From Halorussus aquaticus (GTDB lineage: Archaea; Halobacteriota; Halobacteria; Halobacteriales; Haladaptataceae), in contig NZ_CP100401.1 in assembly GCF_024218795.1 (NCBI RefSeq), positions 248,001 to 312,000 on the forward strand: a DNA stretch of 64,000 nucleotides, read 5' to 3'. Made by a program: the position numbers and the translations under genes. Below are positions 19,413 to 27,398 of this stretch, piece by piece. How positions within the stretch are numbered: the stretch's first letter is position 1; every line of letters starts with the position of its first letter. The notes under the pieces were generated by a model that searched no databases, was not told where the DNA came from, and saw nothing but the letters and a program-made list of their open reading frames with translations.

Positions 19413-19763
19413 ATGAGCATCGGGCGTGGGACTCACGGCGAGACCGAGACCGTGTTCGATTGGCTAGTCCTACTTCTCGCGGTCGCTCTCGCCGGAATTC
19501 ACGTCTACTTGGGCGTCGTCGCCGACGAACGGCAGTTCTTCGTCGTCGCAGGAGTGTTCGTCGTGGGCATCCTGCTGTTCTTCACGGAGTACTGGCGCGC
19601 GACGGTCTACCTGCTCGCGGCGGTCTACGTCGCGACGCTGGGAGTCCTCTGGCTACTGGGCGGGATGGAGTACGAGCGCGTCGGTCTCGTCCCGGGCGCG
19701 ATAAGCACCACCTTCCTCGGACTCGCGGTCTACCTCTTCGTCCGGGAGTCGAGTCCGGGGTGA
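19413..19763 (+). CDS. Small integral membrane protein, unknown function
   Basis: 116 residues with about four predicted membrane segments (WLVLLLAVALAGIHVYLGV, FFVVAGVFVVGILLFF, VYLLAAVYVATLGVLWLL and a C-terminal one ending VYLFVRE). The N-terminus is a short polar stretch. Haloarchaeal genomes contain many such proteins with no known role. It stands alone after the pilin gene, convergent with the following two-gene unit. Confidence 0.75.
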   Translation: MSIGRGTHGETETVFDWLVLLLAVALAGIHVYLGVVADERQFFVVAGVFVVGILLFFTEYWRATVYLLAAVYVATLGVLWLLGGMEYERVGLVPGAISTTFLGLAVYLFVRESSPG

Positions 19764-19775
19764 CGGCGGCCGACC

Positions 19776-20063
19776 TCACTCCACGTACACCGAGTAGGTG
19801 ATGACGCCGAATCCGGCCGCGGTCAGCGTGCTCTCGATGACGAGGACGGTCGTTCGGTCCACGCCGACTATCTGGTCGGCGATGCCCGCGAGGAACGCGC
19901 CGAGCGTGACGACGCCGAATCCGAGCGCGAGCGCCCGGAGCGCGGGCGAGTCGGTACGCCGGTAGGCCCGGTAGGTGAAGTAGGTGATGAGACCGCCGAG
20001 CGTGAGGGTGATGGTCTTGAGCGCCACGACGAGCGACGTGACGCTGACGAGGTCCGCGTTCAT
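19776..20063 (-). CDS. Small membrane protein paired with an HTH regulator (DUF7521-like)
   Basis: 95 residues with three membrane segments (VALKTITLTLGGLITYFTY, ALALGFGVVTLGAFLAGIA and a C-terminal one). The start is set at 20063 because its ATG overlaps the TGA of the upstream regulator gene (ATGA), a coupling seen throughout this window. Small membrane proteins following winged-helix regulators are a common haloarchaeal pair that I recall as DUF7521; the role is unknown, possibly sensing for the regulator. Confidence 0.75.
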   Translation of the reverse strand: MNADLVSVTSLVVALKTITLTLGGLITYFTYRAYRRTDSPALRALALGFGVVTLGAFLAGIADQIVGVDRTTVLVIESTLTAAGFGVITYSVYVE

Positions 20064-20437
20064 GTCTCCTTGCGCACCTCCGACCACATGTCCGCGAGTC
20101 GTTCCTCGGCCGTGCGCGACGGTCGCGAGACCGATACGTCGAACTCCTTGTCCTCGGTCAACGAGAACGACACCTCGTCGAAGTCCAAGTCGTAGCGCGT
20201 CGTGTGGTGGCCGTCGCTCCGGACTTCGGTCAGTTCCGAAAGTAGGGACGCCTCGGTCAGCGCGTCGAGTTTCCGGTAGACCGTCGAGAGCGGGATGTCG
20301 GTCGCGTCCGAGATTTCGCTCGCTGTCATGGGTTCGTCGAGTTGCTTGACGATGGCCCGGCAGTCCGGGTCGTCGAGGGCATCGAGGATAGCCTGCAGGT
20401 CGGGCGCGTCCTCCACGCCCACCGGATCTCGAACCAT
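20060..20437 (-). CDS. Winged-helix transcriptional regulator (ArsR/MarR-like)
   Basis: 125 residues. The DNA-binding part is LDDPDCRAIVKQLDEPMTASEISDATDIPLSTVYRKLDALTEASLL, with the recognition helix around STVYRKLDAL, followed by a wing. The C-terminal 50 residues are a small beta-containing segment. It is the first gene of a two-gene unit with the membrane protein. A TATA-like ATTATGTATC (minus strand) lies about 25 bases upstream. The target is unknown; autoregulation would be typical. Confidence 0.85.
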   Translation of the reverse strand: MVRDPVGVEDAPDLQAILDALDDPDCRAIVKQLDEPMTASEISDATDIPLSTVYRKLDALTEASLLSELTEVRSDGHHTTRYDLDFDEVSFSLTEDKEFDVSVSRPSRTAEERLADMWSEVRKET

Positions 20438-20516
20438 CTAACCGATGGTTTCCAAAGGCGATACATAATTGGTTCGACTTAGAACAGGCTCTCGTCTCGG
20501 TTTTACGGCCGTTCAG

Positions 20517-20894
20517 TTAACAGTCATCAAGAGAGAGACTCACCTGTTGAGGACTAAGGGAAACAACGAATCTCTGGGTAGTACAACCATTCATCGTTAT
20601 CGGTGTTGTTCGTGTTACAGAATTATTCACCTGAACCCGCGCTCGATATTCTCCTCCTTTGAAAGCAGATTCGATTTTCTTGTGAGTATCAGGTCCCACG
20701 GTGATTGTTCGGTCAAAGACCTCATTTCCGTCTTCTGTTGTAACTGCAATTCTAACATCTCGTTCATTACCGCTATCATTAATTACTATGACATCTACTT
20801 TGGCATCTGATAGAAACGACAGACAGCCAACACCGAAAGAGCTAATCGGTACACTCATAGATGTAAGCAACCGTCGGCGACTATAGCACTTCAT
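20517..20894 (-). CDS. Putative exported lipoprotein, unknown function
   Basis: 125 residues, encoded in AT-rich DNA unlike the surroundings. The N-terminus has a twin-arginine-like run (YSRRRLLTS) and a hydrophobic stretch ending GVGC, a plausible haloarchaeal lipobox with Cys24 as the lipidated residue. The rest is a single beta-sandwich-like domain (VDVIVINDSGNERDVRI, VGPDTHKKIESAFKG) comparable to small adhesion or immunoglobulin-like folds. No enzyme motif. It sits beside another exported protein of unknown function in the same AT-rich island. Confidence 0.65.
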   Translation of the reverse strand: MKCYSRRRLLTSMSVPISSFGVGCLSFLSDAKVDVIVINDSGNERDVRIAVTTEDGNEVFDRTITVGPDTHKKIESAFKGGEYRARVQVNNSVTRTTPITMNGCTTQRFVVSLSPQQVSLSLDDC

Positions 20895-20920
20895 TTGAAT
20901 ACCGGTATAGTGTGGAGAAC

Positions 20921-20926
20921 AAAAAA
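20921..20926 (-). terminator. T-run terminator after the 437-residue exported protein gene
   Basis: AAAAAA on the plus strand, T6 on the transcript, 12 bases beyond the stop codon of the leftward gene ending at 20938. Confidence 0.4.
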
Positions 20927-20937
20927 GTACAGTGGAA

Positions 20938-22251
20938 TTAAACTACGTAGGCATTGAAGTAGTGATCAACCTGCACAGTCTCCGAGTAGTAAACCTCACT
21001 ACCCGGATCATTTGTGTGCTGTCGGTAGTAACTTATTGGTACCTTTGAGTGTCCCTGCATGTACTCCCAGCCGGTTGATCCACCGGTGCTATTTACGTCG
21101 AAGAAGACACCGCCTTCACAGGACTCCGTGAGAGCTGTTGCGTCGATCTCCCAATCAGAGTAGTAGTAGTTCTTTTCGTCAAAAATAACTCCACCGCTAT
21201 CTCCAATGGGCACACCGGCTTTTATACCGGTAGAAAGTGGGCCCATTGATGCCTCGGCGTAAATTTCGAATCCACCCCAACTTCCGGCATCATCTTCTTT
21301 GGGAGCCTCGTTATTGAACCAAATTTCGCTATTGTTACCCTCGTTGCTTTGGGATGGTTCAATGTGGTAATTAACCATCCCAGGGAGAGCCCCGTAGTAA
21401 TACTCCTCATGGCTCGTAGGATAGTTCTGGTCAAATTGAAGACCTTTCTCGAAGTAGGAGTTGAAATGCCATCTATTTGACCCACCTTTAGGGATTTCGT
21501 AGTATGAGTGGGTCTCGTTCTGGTTATCCGGTGATAGGTGGCTAACGTAATGCCAGCCATCCGAGTCGTACTTAACCGTGCCTTCCGCCTTCTCCATATC
21601 TTGGACCTTCACATTTGTCGGTTCAGAGTATTCGCCACTTCCATCAACGCAATTACTGGTACTGGAAGTAGAAACTGAACCAGAAGTGGCCGTAGGGGAC
21701 GACGTTGTACCCGATTTGCTTTCAGGTGTCACTCCACTATATGATGTTTTGTTTGTCACACGCGGCTCAGTATCTTTCATGAAACCACGAAGGCTAGATT
21801 TCGCCCCAGTTCGTTGTGGGACAAGAGTGAAAGCGATCGTCTCAAAGGAAGAATCCTTAATTCGGCCGGTGATCCCTCCCTTCGAGAGCGTTTGTACCTC
21901 AATTGTCTCCGCGGAAGCCAGTCCTTTCTTGTGAGCGTTGGGTGTGGGCTTCTTTTTTATAAAACTCCGAAGAACGTCTTTTCCGGCTTGGCGTTCGTAC
22001 GTTTTCCTCTCCTGAGATAGGTTGTACTTTTTGTCTCCAACGCGAAGGAGTCCATGGAGTTGATCATTTCGGGCGGAGAACTGCGCCGACGCCTCTCCGA
22101 GATGCTCAAACGTCTGCGGGTCGTATGCCCAACCGACATATTTCCCACTAGTATTTGCTGAAACAGAATTGCTCAACTGCGTCAGTCCTATCGTCGATGC
22201 ACCTATAGCTTTCAGCGTTTTCCGTCGATTGAAGTGAGGTTTTTCTTTCAT
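20938..22251 (-). CDS. Tat-exported protein, unknown function
   Basis: 437 residues with a twin-arginine signal (NRRKTLKAIGASTIGLTQL, residues 8-26). The mature protein begins with a charged domain, then a serine/threonine-rich linker (about 165-200), then a second domain with many aromatic residues (YYYGALPGMVNYHIEPS, FDEKNYYYSDWEI). No catalytic motif recognised; the layout suggests a secreted beta-rich protein, perhaps binding or surface attached. The DNA is clearly poorer in G+C than neighbours, which suggests recent acquisition. It does not resemble the halocin precursors I know. A T6 run follows the stop. Confidence 0.75.
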   Translation of the reverse strand: MKEKPHFNRRKTLKAIGASTIGLTQLSNSVSANTSGKYVGWAYDPQTFEHLGEASAQFSARNDQLHGLLRVGDKKYNLSQERKTYERQAGKDVLRSFIKKKPTPNAHKKGLASAETIEVQTLSKGGITGRIKDSSFETIAFTLVPQRTGAKSSLRGFMKDTEPRVTNKTSYSGVTPESKSGTTSSPTATSGSVSTSSTSNCVDGSGEYSEPTNVKVQDMEKAEGTVKYDSDGWHYVSHLSPDNQNETHSYYEIPKGGSNRWHFNSYFEKGLQFDQNYPTSHEEYYYGALPGMVNYHIEPSQSNEGNNSEIWFNNEAPKEDDAGSWGGFEIYAEASMGPLSTGIKAGVPIGDSGGVIFDEKNYYYSDWEIDATALTESCEGGVFFDVNSTGGSTGWEYMQGHSKVPISYYRQHTNDPGSEVYYSETVQVDHYFNAYVV

Positions 22252-22547
22252 CCTCAGTCTCCAGTAGATACCTCTACGACATATATTTTTATACTTGTAT
22301 GAGCTAAAAATAATTTGGATAATCCCCCCATGTATTGTGGTGTAGTAGTCTTGCCCATGTTATTACTTAGACTACATTTCTGGCCATGGTTTCCATCTAT
22401 AATCCTATGAAATTAACACATTTATTATGGTTCTAAGCACAACTGCGATTGTTTCTATCAGGGCCGAACATGTTCGAGTTCCGTCCCAGCCGCTGAGAAT
22501 CACCGCCGCCGCTCTTTAAGTAGCCCCTCTAAGTCGCAAGTGTACCA
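22252..22547. other. Promoter region upstream of the multicopper oxidase
   Basis: 296 bases with no gene. The left two thirds are AT-rich and belong to the island; G+C rises again near 22460. A TTTAAG element at 22515-22520 serves the rightward oxidase. Confidence 0.5.
22514..22520 (+). promoter_or_regulatory. TATA-like element of the multicopper oxidase gene
   Basis: CTTTAAG centred about 31 bases before the ATG at 22548, in an otherwise GC-rich stretch. It implies a nearly leaderless transcript for the oxidase-halocyanin pair. Confidence 0.45.
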
Positions 22548-23687
22548 ATGACCGACATCGGAGCACCCGGAGACGGTCCGTCTCGACGCGACTTTCTGAA
22601 AGCGACCGGCGCTGGCGGTCTGGCCGCCGCGGCGGGATGTACGGCACCGAGCGGACGCGACCAACAGACGACCCGACAGCGAGCCATGCAATCCCAGAAC
22701 TCCCTTCCCACGACGAGTCCCCCGGAAGTAGTGAACGTGAACGAGCAGGGCGGCAAAGTGACCCTCAAGACCCAACCCGCGAAGCACGAAGTCCACCCGC
22801 TCGACACGATGGGCGGCCCGGTCGAACTCCCCAGAGTCTGGGCGTTTCAGGCCGACGACCGGGACCCGAGCGTCCCCGGTCCCATCCTGCGGACGACCGA
22901 GGGCGACGACATGGAGGTCACGCTGGACAACACCGGCGGGAAGCGGCCCCACACCGTCCACTTCCACGGCGTCCAGAAGACGTGGAAGAACGACGGCGTG
23001 CCCACGACGACGGGTATCACGGTCGAACCGGGCGAGAAGCACACCTACCAGATACCCGCCAACGTGCCCGGTACCCACCTCTACCACTGCCACTTCCAGA
23101 CCCCGCGACACATCGAGATGGGGATGTTCGGAATCTTCCGCGTGGACCCCAAGGGGTACGAACCCGCCGACAGGGAGTACTTCATGACGGTCAAGGAGTG
23201 GGACTCCTCGCTCTCCCGGATGATGGCGGGCGAGAGCGCGAGTTACAACCCGCGCAAGCGTAACCCCGACGTGTTCACCGTCAACGGCAAGTCCGCGCCC
23301 CGGACGCTCCACCCCGAGGACGGGTCGCCGATAATCGTCAAGCAGGGCGAGTCGGTCCGCCTCCACATAGTCAACGGCGGGTACATGTCTCACCCGATGC
23401 ACATCCACAATCACAGGTTCCAGCGGGTCGAGAAGGACGGCGGGGTCGTCCCGGAGGCCGCGCGCCACGACATGGACGTGACCAACATCGCGCCCGCCGA
23501 GCGCCACACCATCGAGTTCACGGCCGACGCCGAACCCGGCATCTACCTGATGCACTGTCACAAGGTCAACCACGTGATGAACGGCCGGAGCTACCCCGGC
23601 GGGATGCTCAACGGCGTCGTCTACGAGTCGGCGATGGACACCGACATCTTCGCGCAACTGATGGAGTACGCCGGATACGAGGGATAA
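22548..23687 (+). CDS. Two-domain multicopper oxidase, Tat-exported
   Basis: 379 residues. Tat signal SRRDFLKATGAGG with a following AAGC that could be a lipobox. Copper motifs: HTVHFHG (about residue 125), HLYHCHF with HIEMGM nearby, HPMHIHNH and YLMHCHKVNHVMNG, the set expected for type 1 and trinuclear centres. Two cupredoxin domains without the usual third suggests a small laccase-like or nitrite-reductase-like enzyme. The methionine after HIEMG is a plausible axial type 1 ligand. The halocyanin gene 3 bases downstream is a likely electron donor or acceptor, so a membrane-surface oxidase is inferred. The substrate (nitrite, phenol, metal) cannot be decided. Confidence 0.88.
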   Translation: MTDIGAPGDGPSRRDFLKATGAGGLAAAAGCTAPSGRDQQTTRQRAMQSQNSLPTTSPPEVVNVNEQGGKVTLKTQPAKHEVHPLDTMGGPVELPRVWAFQADDRDPSVPGPILRTTEGDDMEVTLDNTGGKRPHTVHFHGVQKTWKNDGVPTTTGITVEPGEKHTYQIPANVPGTHLYHCHFQTPRHIEMGMFGIFRVDPKGYEPADREYFMTVKEWDSSLSRMMAGESASYNPRKRNPDVFTVNGKSAPRTLHPEDGSPIIVKQGESVRLHIVNGGYMSHPMHIHNHRFQRVEKDGGVVPEAARHDMDVTNIAPAERHTIEFTADAEPGIYLMHCHKVNHVMNGRSYPGGMLNGVVYESAMDTDIFAQLMEYAGYEG

Positions 23688-23690
23688 GCC

Positions 23691-24293
23691 ATGACGCAAC
23701 GATGCACGCGACGCGACGTGATGAGAGGTGCCGCCGCGGGGACGGCCGCCGCGGCCGGACTCCCCGGGTCCGCCGCCGCTCAGAGCGGCCTGTCGTCTTG
23801 GTTGGACGGCGTGTCGAACTACGACGGCGTGGTGGACGAGACCGGCAAATCCGAGGTGACGATTGAGGTGGGCGCGAAAGGGAACAACGGTAACTTCGCG
23901 TTCGGCCCGGCCGCCGTCCGGGTGGACCCCGGCACGAAAGTGGTCTGGAAGTGGACCGGTAAGGGCGGTAGCCACAACGTCGCCGCCGAGGACGGGTCCT
24001 TCGAGAGCGAGATGACCGACTCGCAGGGCCACACCTTCAGCCAGACGTTCGAGGAGACGGGCGTCGTCAAGTACGCCTGTGTGCCCCACAAGGCGATGGG
24101 CATGAAGGGCGCTGTCGTCGTCGGCTCCGAGGCAGCATCGGGGGCCGCCTCGGGCGGGGAGTCGAGCGGCTTCTCGCTGTCGGCAGACGAGTACGCGGTC
24201 GGCGGAAGCGTCCTGCTCGGTCTGCTGTCGCCGATAGCGTTCGCGCTGGTCCTGTTCGGGCGCGACCCCGACAGGGACCTCCGCGGACGGTAA
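23691..24293 (+). CDS. Halocyanin (blue copper electron carrier)
   Basis: 200 residues. A Tat signal (CTRRDVMRGAAAGTAAAAG) precedes one plastocyanin-like domain. Type 1 copper ligands: His in GGSHNVAAEDG, then Cys, His and Met in YACVPHKAMGMKG. A low-complexity linker (SGAASGGESSG) leads to a C-terminal membrane segment VGGSVLLGLLSPIAFALVLF, so it is anchored outside the membrane by its C-terminus. It begins 3 bases after the oxidase stop, implying co-expression; electron transfer to or from the oxidase is inferred from this. Confidence 0.93.
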   Translation: MTQRCTRRDVMRGAAAGTAAAAGLPGSAAAQSGLSSWLDGVSNYDGVVDETGKSEVTIEVGAKGNNGNFAFGPAAVRVDPGTKVVWKWTGKGGSHNVAAEDGSFESEMTDSQGHTFSQTFEETGVVKYACVPHKAMGMKGAVVVGSEAASGAASGGESSGFSLSADEYAVGGSVLLGLLSPIAFALVLFGRDPDRDLRGR

Positions 24294-24449
24294 CGTGATT
24301 CGGTTGTTCGGTCGGCGGTTCGCTCTATTCGCTCGCCACATCTCACTGTTTGCTCGCCACTGTACTACGACCGTCGAACTCACGCGTCCATCGTCGCGGA
24401 TACTCGGTTCACACTTCCACACTGCTCGGCTACCGGAGAAGCGTTCGCG

Positions 24450-24773
24450 CTACAGGTCCGCGAGAGACGACACGATGGATTCGACTCGTTCGTCGGAGTG
24501 ATATCGCACGTCGCCCGTCCGCGAATCGTACTCGACGACGCCGTGGTCCTCCAGTTTCGGGAGGTGAACGTGGTGGAGTTGAGTCCGGGTCGCGTCCGTG
24601 GGCGACTCCGCGCTCCCGTCCGTCTCGACCGATAGCCGAGCGAGTTGGTCAGCGAGTGCTTCCATCGAAGCGGTGTCGGTATCGCTGTTGGCGAAGTGTT
24701 CGACTATCTTCCGACGCTCCTTGTTCCGGAGGACCTTCAGAATGCGGTCGATTTGCTCTGGTTCGTCGTTCAT
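24450..24773 (-). CDS. Winged-helix regulator of the DUF7344 type
   Basis: 107 residues. RILKVLRNKERRKIVEHFAN begins a helix-turn-helix, TQLHHVHLPKLEDHGVVEYD is the recognition helix and wing start, and GDVRYHSDERVESIVSSL ends the domain. The pattern (core wHTH with an LHHVHLPKL helix) is a common haloarchaeal family. It is convergent with the halocyanin gene. No ligand domain is present. Its targets are unknown. Confidence 0.83.
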   Translation of the reverse strand: MNDEPEQIDRILKVLRNKERRKIVEHFANSDTDTASMEALADQLARLSVETDGSAESPTDATRTQLHHVHLPKLEDHGVVEYDSRTGDVRYHSDERVESIVSSLADL

Positions 24774-25302
24774 TGTAGCGTGTCCTGTCGTCGATAGTTG
24801 ATACGATGACGGATGGTCGGAAGACGGATTAGTCCGCCGTTATTCCGAATTCACACAGGCGTCACGTTCGAGAGTGTAATCTCCCACGTCCGCGCAAAAG
24901 AGTCTGAAACGTCTGTAAGCACCAGTCACCCGATTCCTCACAACAGAGCCAGCCATAATTGGCTCTCGAAATCCGTCGCGACGGCCAGCGTCTCTCGGAG
25001 AACACTGACCACTTCTCACTAGAATCCTGCCACGAGGTGGCAGGACGTAGCACGCAGTTGACGAGTGGTTGGGACACTACAGACTGCGTGCCACTTTCGT
25101 TTTCGATATCACGTCCTATATAGTTTGTGTGATTAAGTGAGTGAAGACTATCGGCGGAGTGCCGACGGACGAAAGACAGTGGTAGAACAGGTGAAAGGCT
25201 ACAGAGAGCGGAGTTGGTGTGAGAACTGTACGACAATGACTAAAGGACAGGAACACGAAATGGAGGTATCTCCGGGGTTCACCCGGTGGTGGTTGGGACA
25301 CC
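24774..25302. other. Intergenic region upstream of the TrmB gene
   Basis: 529 bases with no gene I can support. A strong hairpin lies at 25026-25044 and a TATATA stretch at 25117-25122. An open frame from a GTG at 25137 gives about 55 residues with one CENC pair and then runs into the TrmB gene in another frame; it was not accepted. The TATA would make a leader of about 160 bases for the TrmB gene. Confidence 0.45.
25026..25044. repeat. Perfect hairpin, 8-base stem
   Basis: CCTGCCAC, loop GAG, GTGGCAGG. The stem has eight perfect pairs and the loop three bases. Similar short hairpins occur at ends of IS200/IS605-type elements and as terminators, but no transposase remnant or T-run is next to it. 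Confidence 0.45.
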
Positions 25303-26103
25303 ATGGTCGATACCGACAAACAAGCGCAGGCCGCTGGACTGCTCCAGCAACTCGGCCTGAAAGAGTACGAGGCGAAGTGTTTCGTCGCCCTGACGCGGAA
25401 AGAGACGGCGACGGCCAAACAGATAAGCGAAATCGCGGACGTTCCCCGGACGCGAGTCTACGACGCGATTCGAGTGTTGGAAGCGCAGGGACTGGTCGAA
25501 ATCCAGCACACGAACCCGCGCCAGTACCGGGCAGTCCCCCTCGAAGAGGCCACCCAGACCCTCCGACGACAGTACGAGTCCCGCGTTGACGAACTGCAGG
25601 AGATTCTCGACGACATCGAACCGGCGAACGAGAGTGACAGCAAGGTGACCCACGAGGTGTGGTCGCTGTCGGGCACCGAAGGCATCACCAGCCGAATGTT
25701 ACAACTCCTCGACGACGCCGAGGAGGAGGTCATCTTCGTCGTGAGTTCGCCGTCCATCGTCACCGACGACATCGTGGAGAAACTCAACGACGCGACCGAG
25801 CGGGGCCTCGACGTGCTGATCGGGACGGCCGTGCCGGGCCAAAGCGGCGAACTCCGGAACGCCATCCCGGACGCGGAGGTGTTCGTGTCCGAACTCGATT
25901 GGCTCCACGGCACGGCCGGTGACGACACCGCTATCGGCCGGATGCTGTTGGTCGACGAGAGTACGATTCTCCTGAGTTCGATGAACGAGGAAGCGCGGAC
26001 CGAACGGGCGATTTTCGGACGCGGGTTCGAGAACGGACTCGTCGTCATCACGCGACGACTGATGGCGACCGGACTCCTCTCCCAGCAGGACCCCGGTACG
26101 TAA
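25303..26103 (+). CDS. TrmB-family transcriptional regulator
   Basis: 266 residues. The N-terminal wHTH, QLGLKEYEAKCFVALTRKE, then KQISEIADVPRTRVYDAIRVL, is typical of TrmB. A coiled region (about 75-100) links to a C-terminal domain with phospholipase D-like helix-strand units (SGTEGITSRMLQLLDDAEEEVIFVVS). Members with this arrangement regulate sugar or redox metabolism in haloarchaea, though the ligand here is unknown. The gene at 57453 is a frameshifted paralogue with clearly related N-terminal sequence. Upstream lies a long leader with its own TATA. Confidence 0.9.
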   Translation: MVDTDKQAQAAGLLQQLGLKEYEAKCFVALTRKETATAKQISEIADVPRTRVYDAIRVLEAQGLVEIQHTNPRQYRAVPLEEATQTLRRQYESRVDELQEILDDIEPANESDSKVTHEVWSLSGTEGITSRMLQLLDDAEEEVIFVVSSPSIVTDDIVEKLNDATERGLDVLIGTAVPGQSGELRNAIPDAEVFVSELDWLHGTAGDDTAIGRMLLVDESTILLSSMNEEARTERAIFGRGFENGLVVITRRLMATGLLSQQDPGT

Positions 26104-26199
26104 CTCGTCACTGCCAGCGTATTCCTGCGTGAACTCGGCAACTGCCGGACGTGGCACCGGTCGATTCAGACCGCGTAACCTCGTAAACGGGACGACGAC

Positions 26200-27330
26200 C
26201 TACCGATACCTCTCCGGTCCCTCCGCCGCGAGGTCGCGCAGGCGTGCGATTCGCTCGTCAGTCGGCGGATGCGTCTCCACTTCGACCGGCAGGTCCGCGA
26301 GCGGAGCGTCCCCGTCCTCGGCGTCCGCGTCCGCGATACCGTGAGGGAGAAAGCAGAGTTCCCGGACGCCGGACCGAGCGCCGGGAGACCGAACGTCGCT
26401 CGCTCTCGCGTCGTCGGTCGGCCGCGAGGGAGCGTCGTCTGCCAGCGTCTCCAGTGCGCTGGCCATCGCCGCGGGGTCGCCCGCGAGCAGCGCCCCGGCC
26501 CGGTCTGCGGCGAACTCCCGGTACCGGGAGAGGCGGCCGCTCAGAACGGCCACCGGGAGCGCCAGCAGGCCGAGCGCGACGCCGCCGAACAGGACCGTGA
26601 AGGCGACGAATCCGGCGAACGCGAGGAGCGATTCGACACCGAACGGCGGGGCGGCGACCAGTGCGGTGCTGACCGCGTACCCCCCGACGAGGGCGACGCC
26701 GAGCGCGAGCGTCCGGACGGGAGCGGAGACCGCCTCGAACAGGGAGTACTCGTCGTTGGCGAGCGCCGGGAGGAACGTCGCCAGCGTCATCACCGCGGCG
26801 TCGCGATTCTGGAGGTGCGCGAGTTCGTGGGCCAGCACGGCGTCGAGTTCGTCGTCGGAGAGCGCGGCTAACAGGCCGGTCGAGACCGCGACGGTCCCGC
26901 CGCGGAGGTCGCCGACCGTGAAACTATTCGCCGCGTCGGTCTCCGCGACCGCGAGCGTCGGCGGCGTCACGTCGGCGGACTGGGCGAGACGGCGCAGGCG
27001 AGCGTGGAGGTCGGGGTACGCCGATTCGCCCACGGGTCGGGCGTCGGCCGCCGCGAGCGCCTCTCGACGCGTGTACCGGAGTTGCGCCCACGCGAGCGCG
27101 AGCGTGGCGGGTGCGACGAGCGCGACCCACGCGACGGGCAGTCCGCCGAGCGACTGCCCGGCGGCCGACCGACCGCCGAATAGCGGGAGGAGCCACGGCC
27201 TGAGGAGGTACGCGACGACCGCGACGAACAGCGCGTCGGCGGCCAGCACCAGTGCCAACGTGACCGCGATTCGGTACGTGAGGGCTGAGTCGTCGGGCGG
27301 ACCGTCGTTCGATGCGGAGTGTCGTGACAT
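26200..27330 (-). CDS. M48-family membrane metalloprotease (HtpX-like)
   Basis: 376 residues from the ATG at 27328-27330 (MSRHSASNDGPP). Two membrane segments lie near the N-terminus (LALVLAADALFVAVVAYLL, VALVAPATLALAWAQL), then VLAHELAHLQNRD, the HExxH zinc motif, with EFAADRAGALL supplying the third ligand. Further membrane segments lie between the two motifs. The family degrades misfolded membrane proteins. A longer in-frame start at 27405 gives residues that do not fit the family. It is divergent from the DUF4129/DUF58 operon, with which it shares a 69-base promoter region. Confidence 0.88.
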   Translation of the reverse strand: MSRHSASNDGPPDDSALTYRIAVTLALVLAADALFVAVVAYLLRPWLLPLFGGRSAAGQSLGGLPVAWVALVAPATLALAWAQLRYTRREALAAADARPVGESAYPDLHARLRRLAQSADVTPPTLAVAETDAANSFTVGDLRGGTVAVSTGLLAALSDDELDAVLAHELAHLQNRDAAVMTLATFLPALANDEYSLFEAVSAPVRTLALGVALVGGYAVSTALVAAPPFGVESLLAFAGFVAFTVLFGGVALGLLALPVAVLSGRLSRYREFAADRAGALLAGDPAAMASALETLADDAPSRPTDDARASDVRSPGARSGVRELCFLPHGIADADAEDGDAPLADLPVEVETHPPTDERIARLRDLAAEGPERYR

Positions 27331-27367
27331 GGAGGGCTGACTGGTTGGGGCTATGACGGAGAGGAAG

Positions 27368-27375
27368 ATATATTT
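27368..27375 (+). promoter_or_regulatory. TATA box of the DUF4129/DUF58 operon
   Basis: ATATATTT centred about 28 bases before the GTG at 27399, suggesting the transcript begins at or beside that GTG and fixing the start of the first gene. Confidence 0.5.
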
Positions 27376-27398
27376 GACTGAAAGTTTTCCCCTCATTC

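Noticed and set aside
20938..22251. Halocin precursor
   Set aside because: Tat signal and island location fit, but there is no cysteine-rich C-terminal peptide region like that of HalC8-type precursors.
25026..25044. End of an IS200/IS605-type element
   Set aside because: The hairpin is convincing but no TnpA/TnpB remnant, second hairpin or target motif is seen nearby.
25137..25302. Small ORF from a GTG with one CENC pair upstream of the TrmB gene
   Set aside because: Only one cysteine pair, no stop before running into the TrmB gene in another frame, and the start lies above the expected transcription start.
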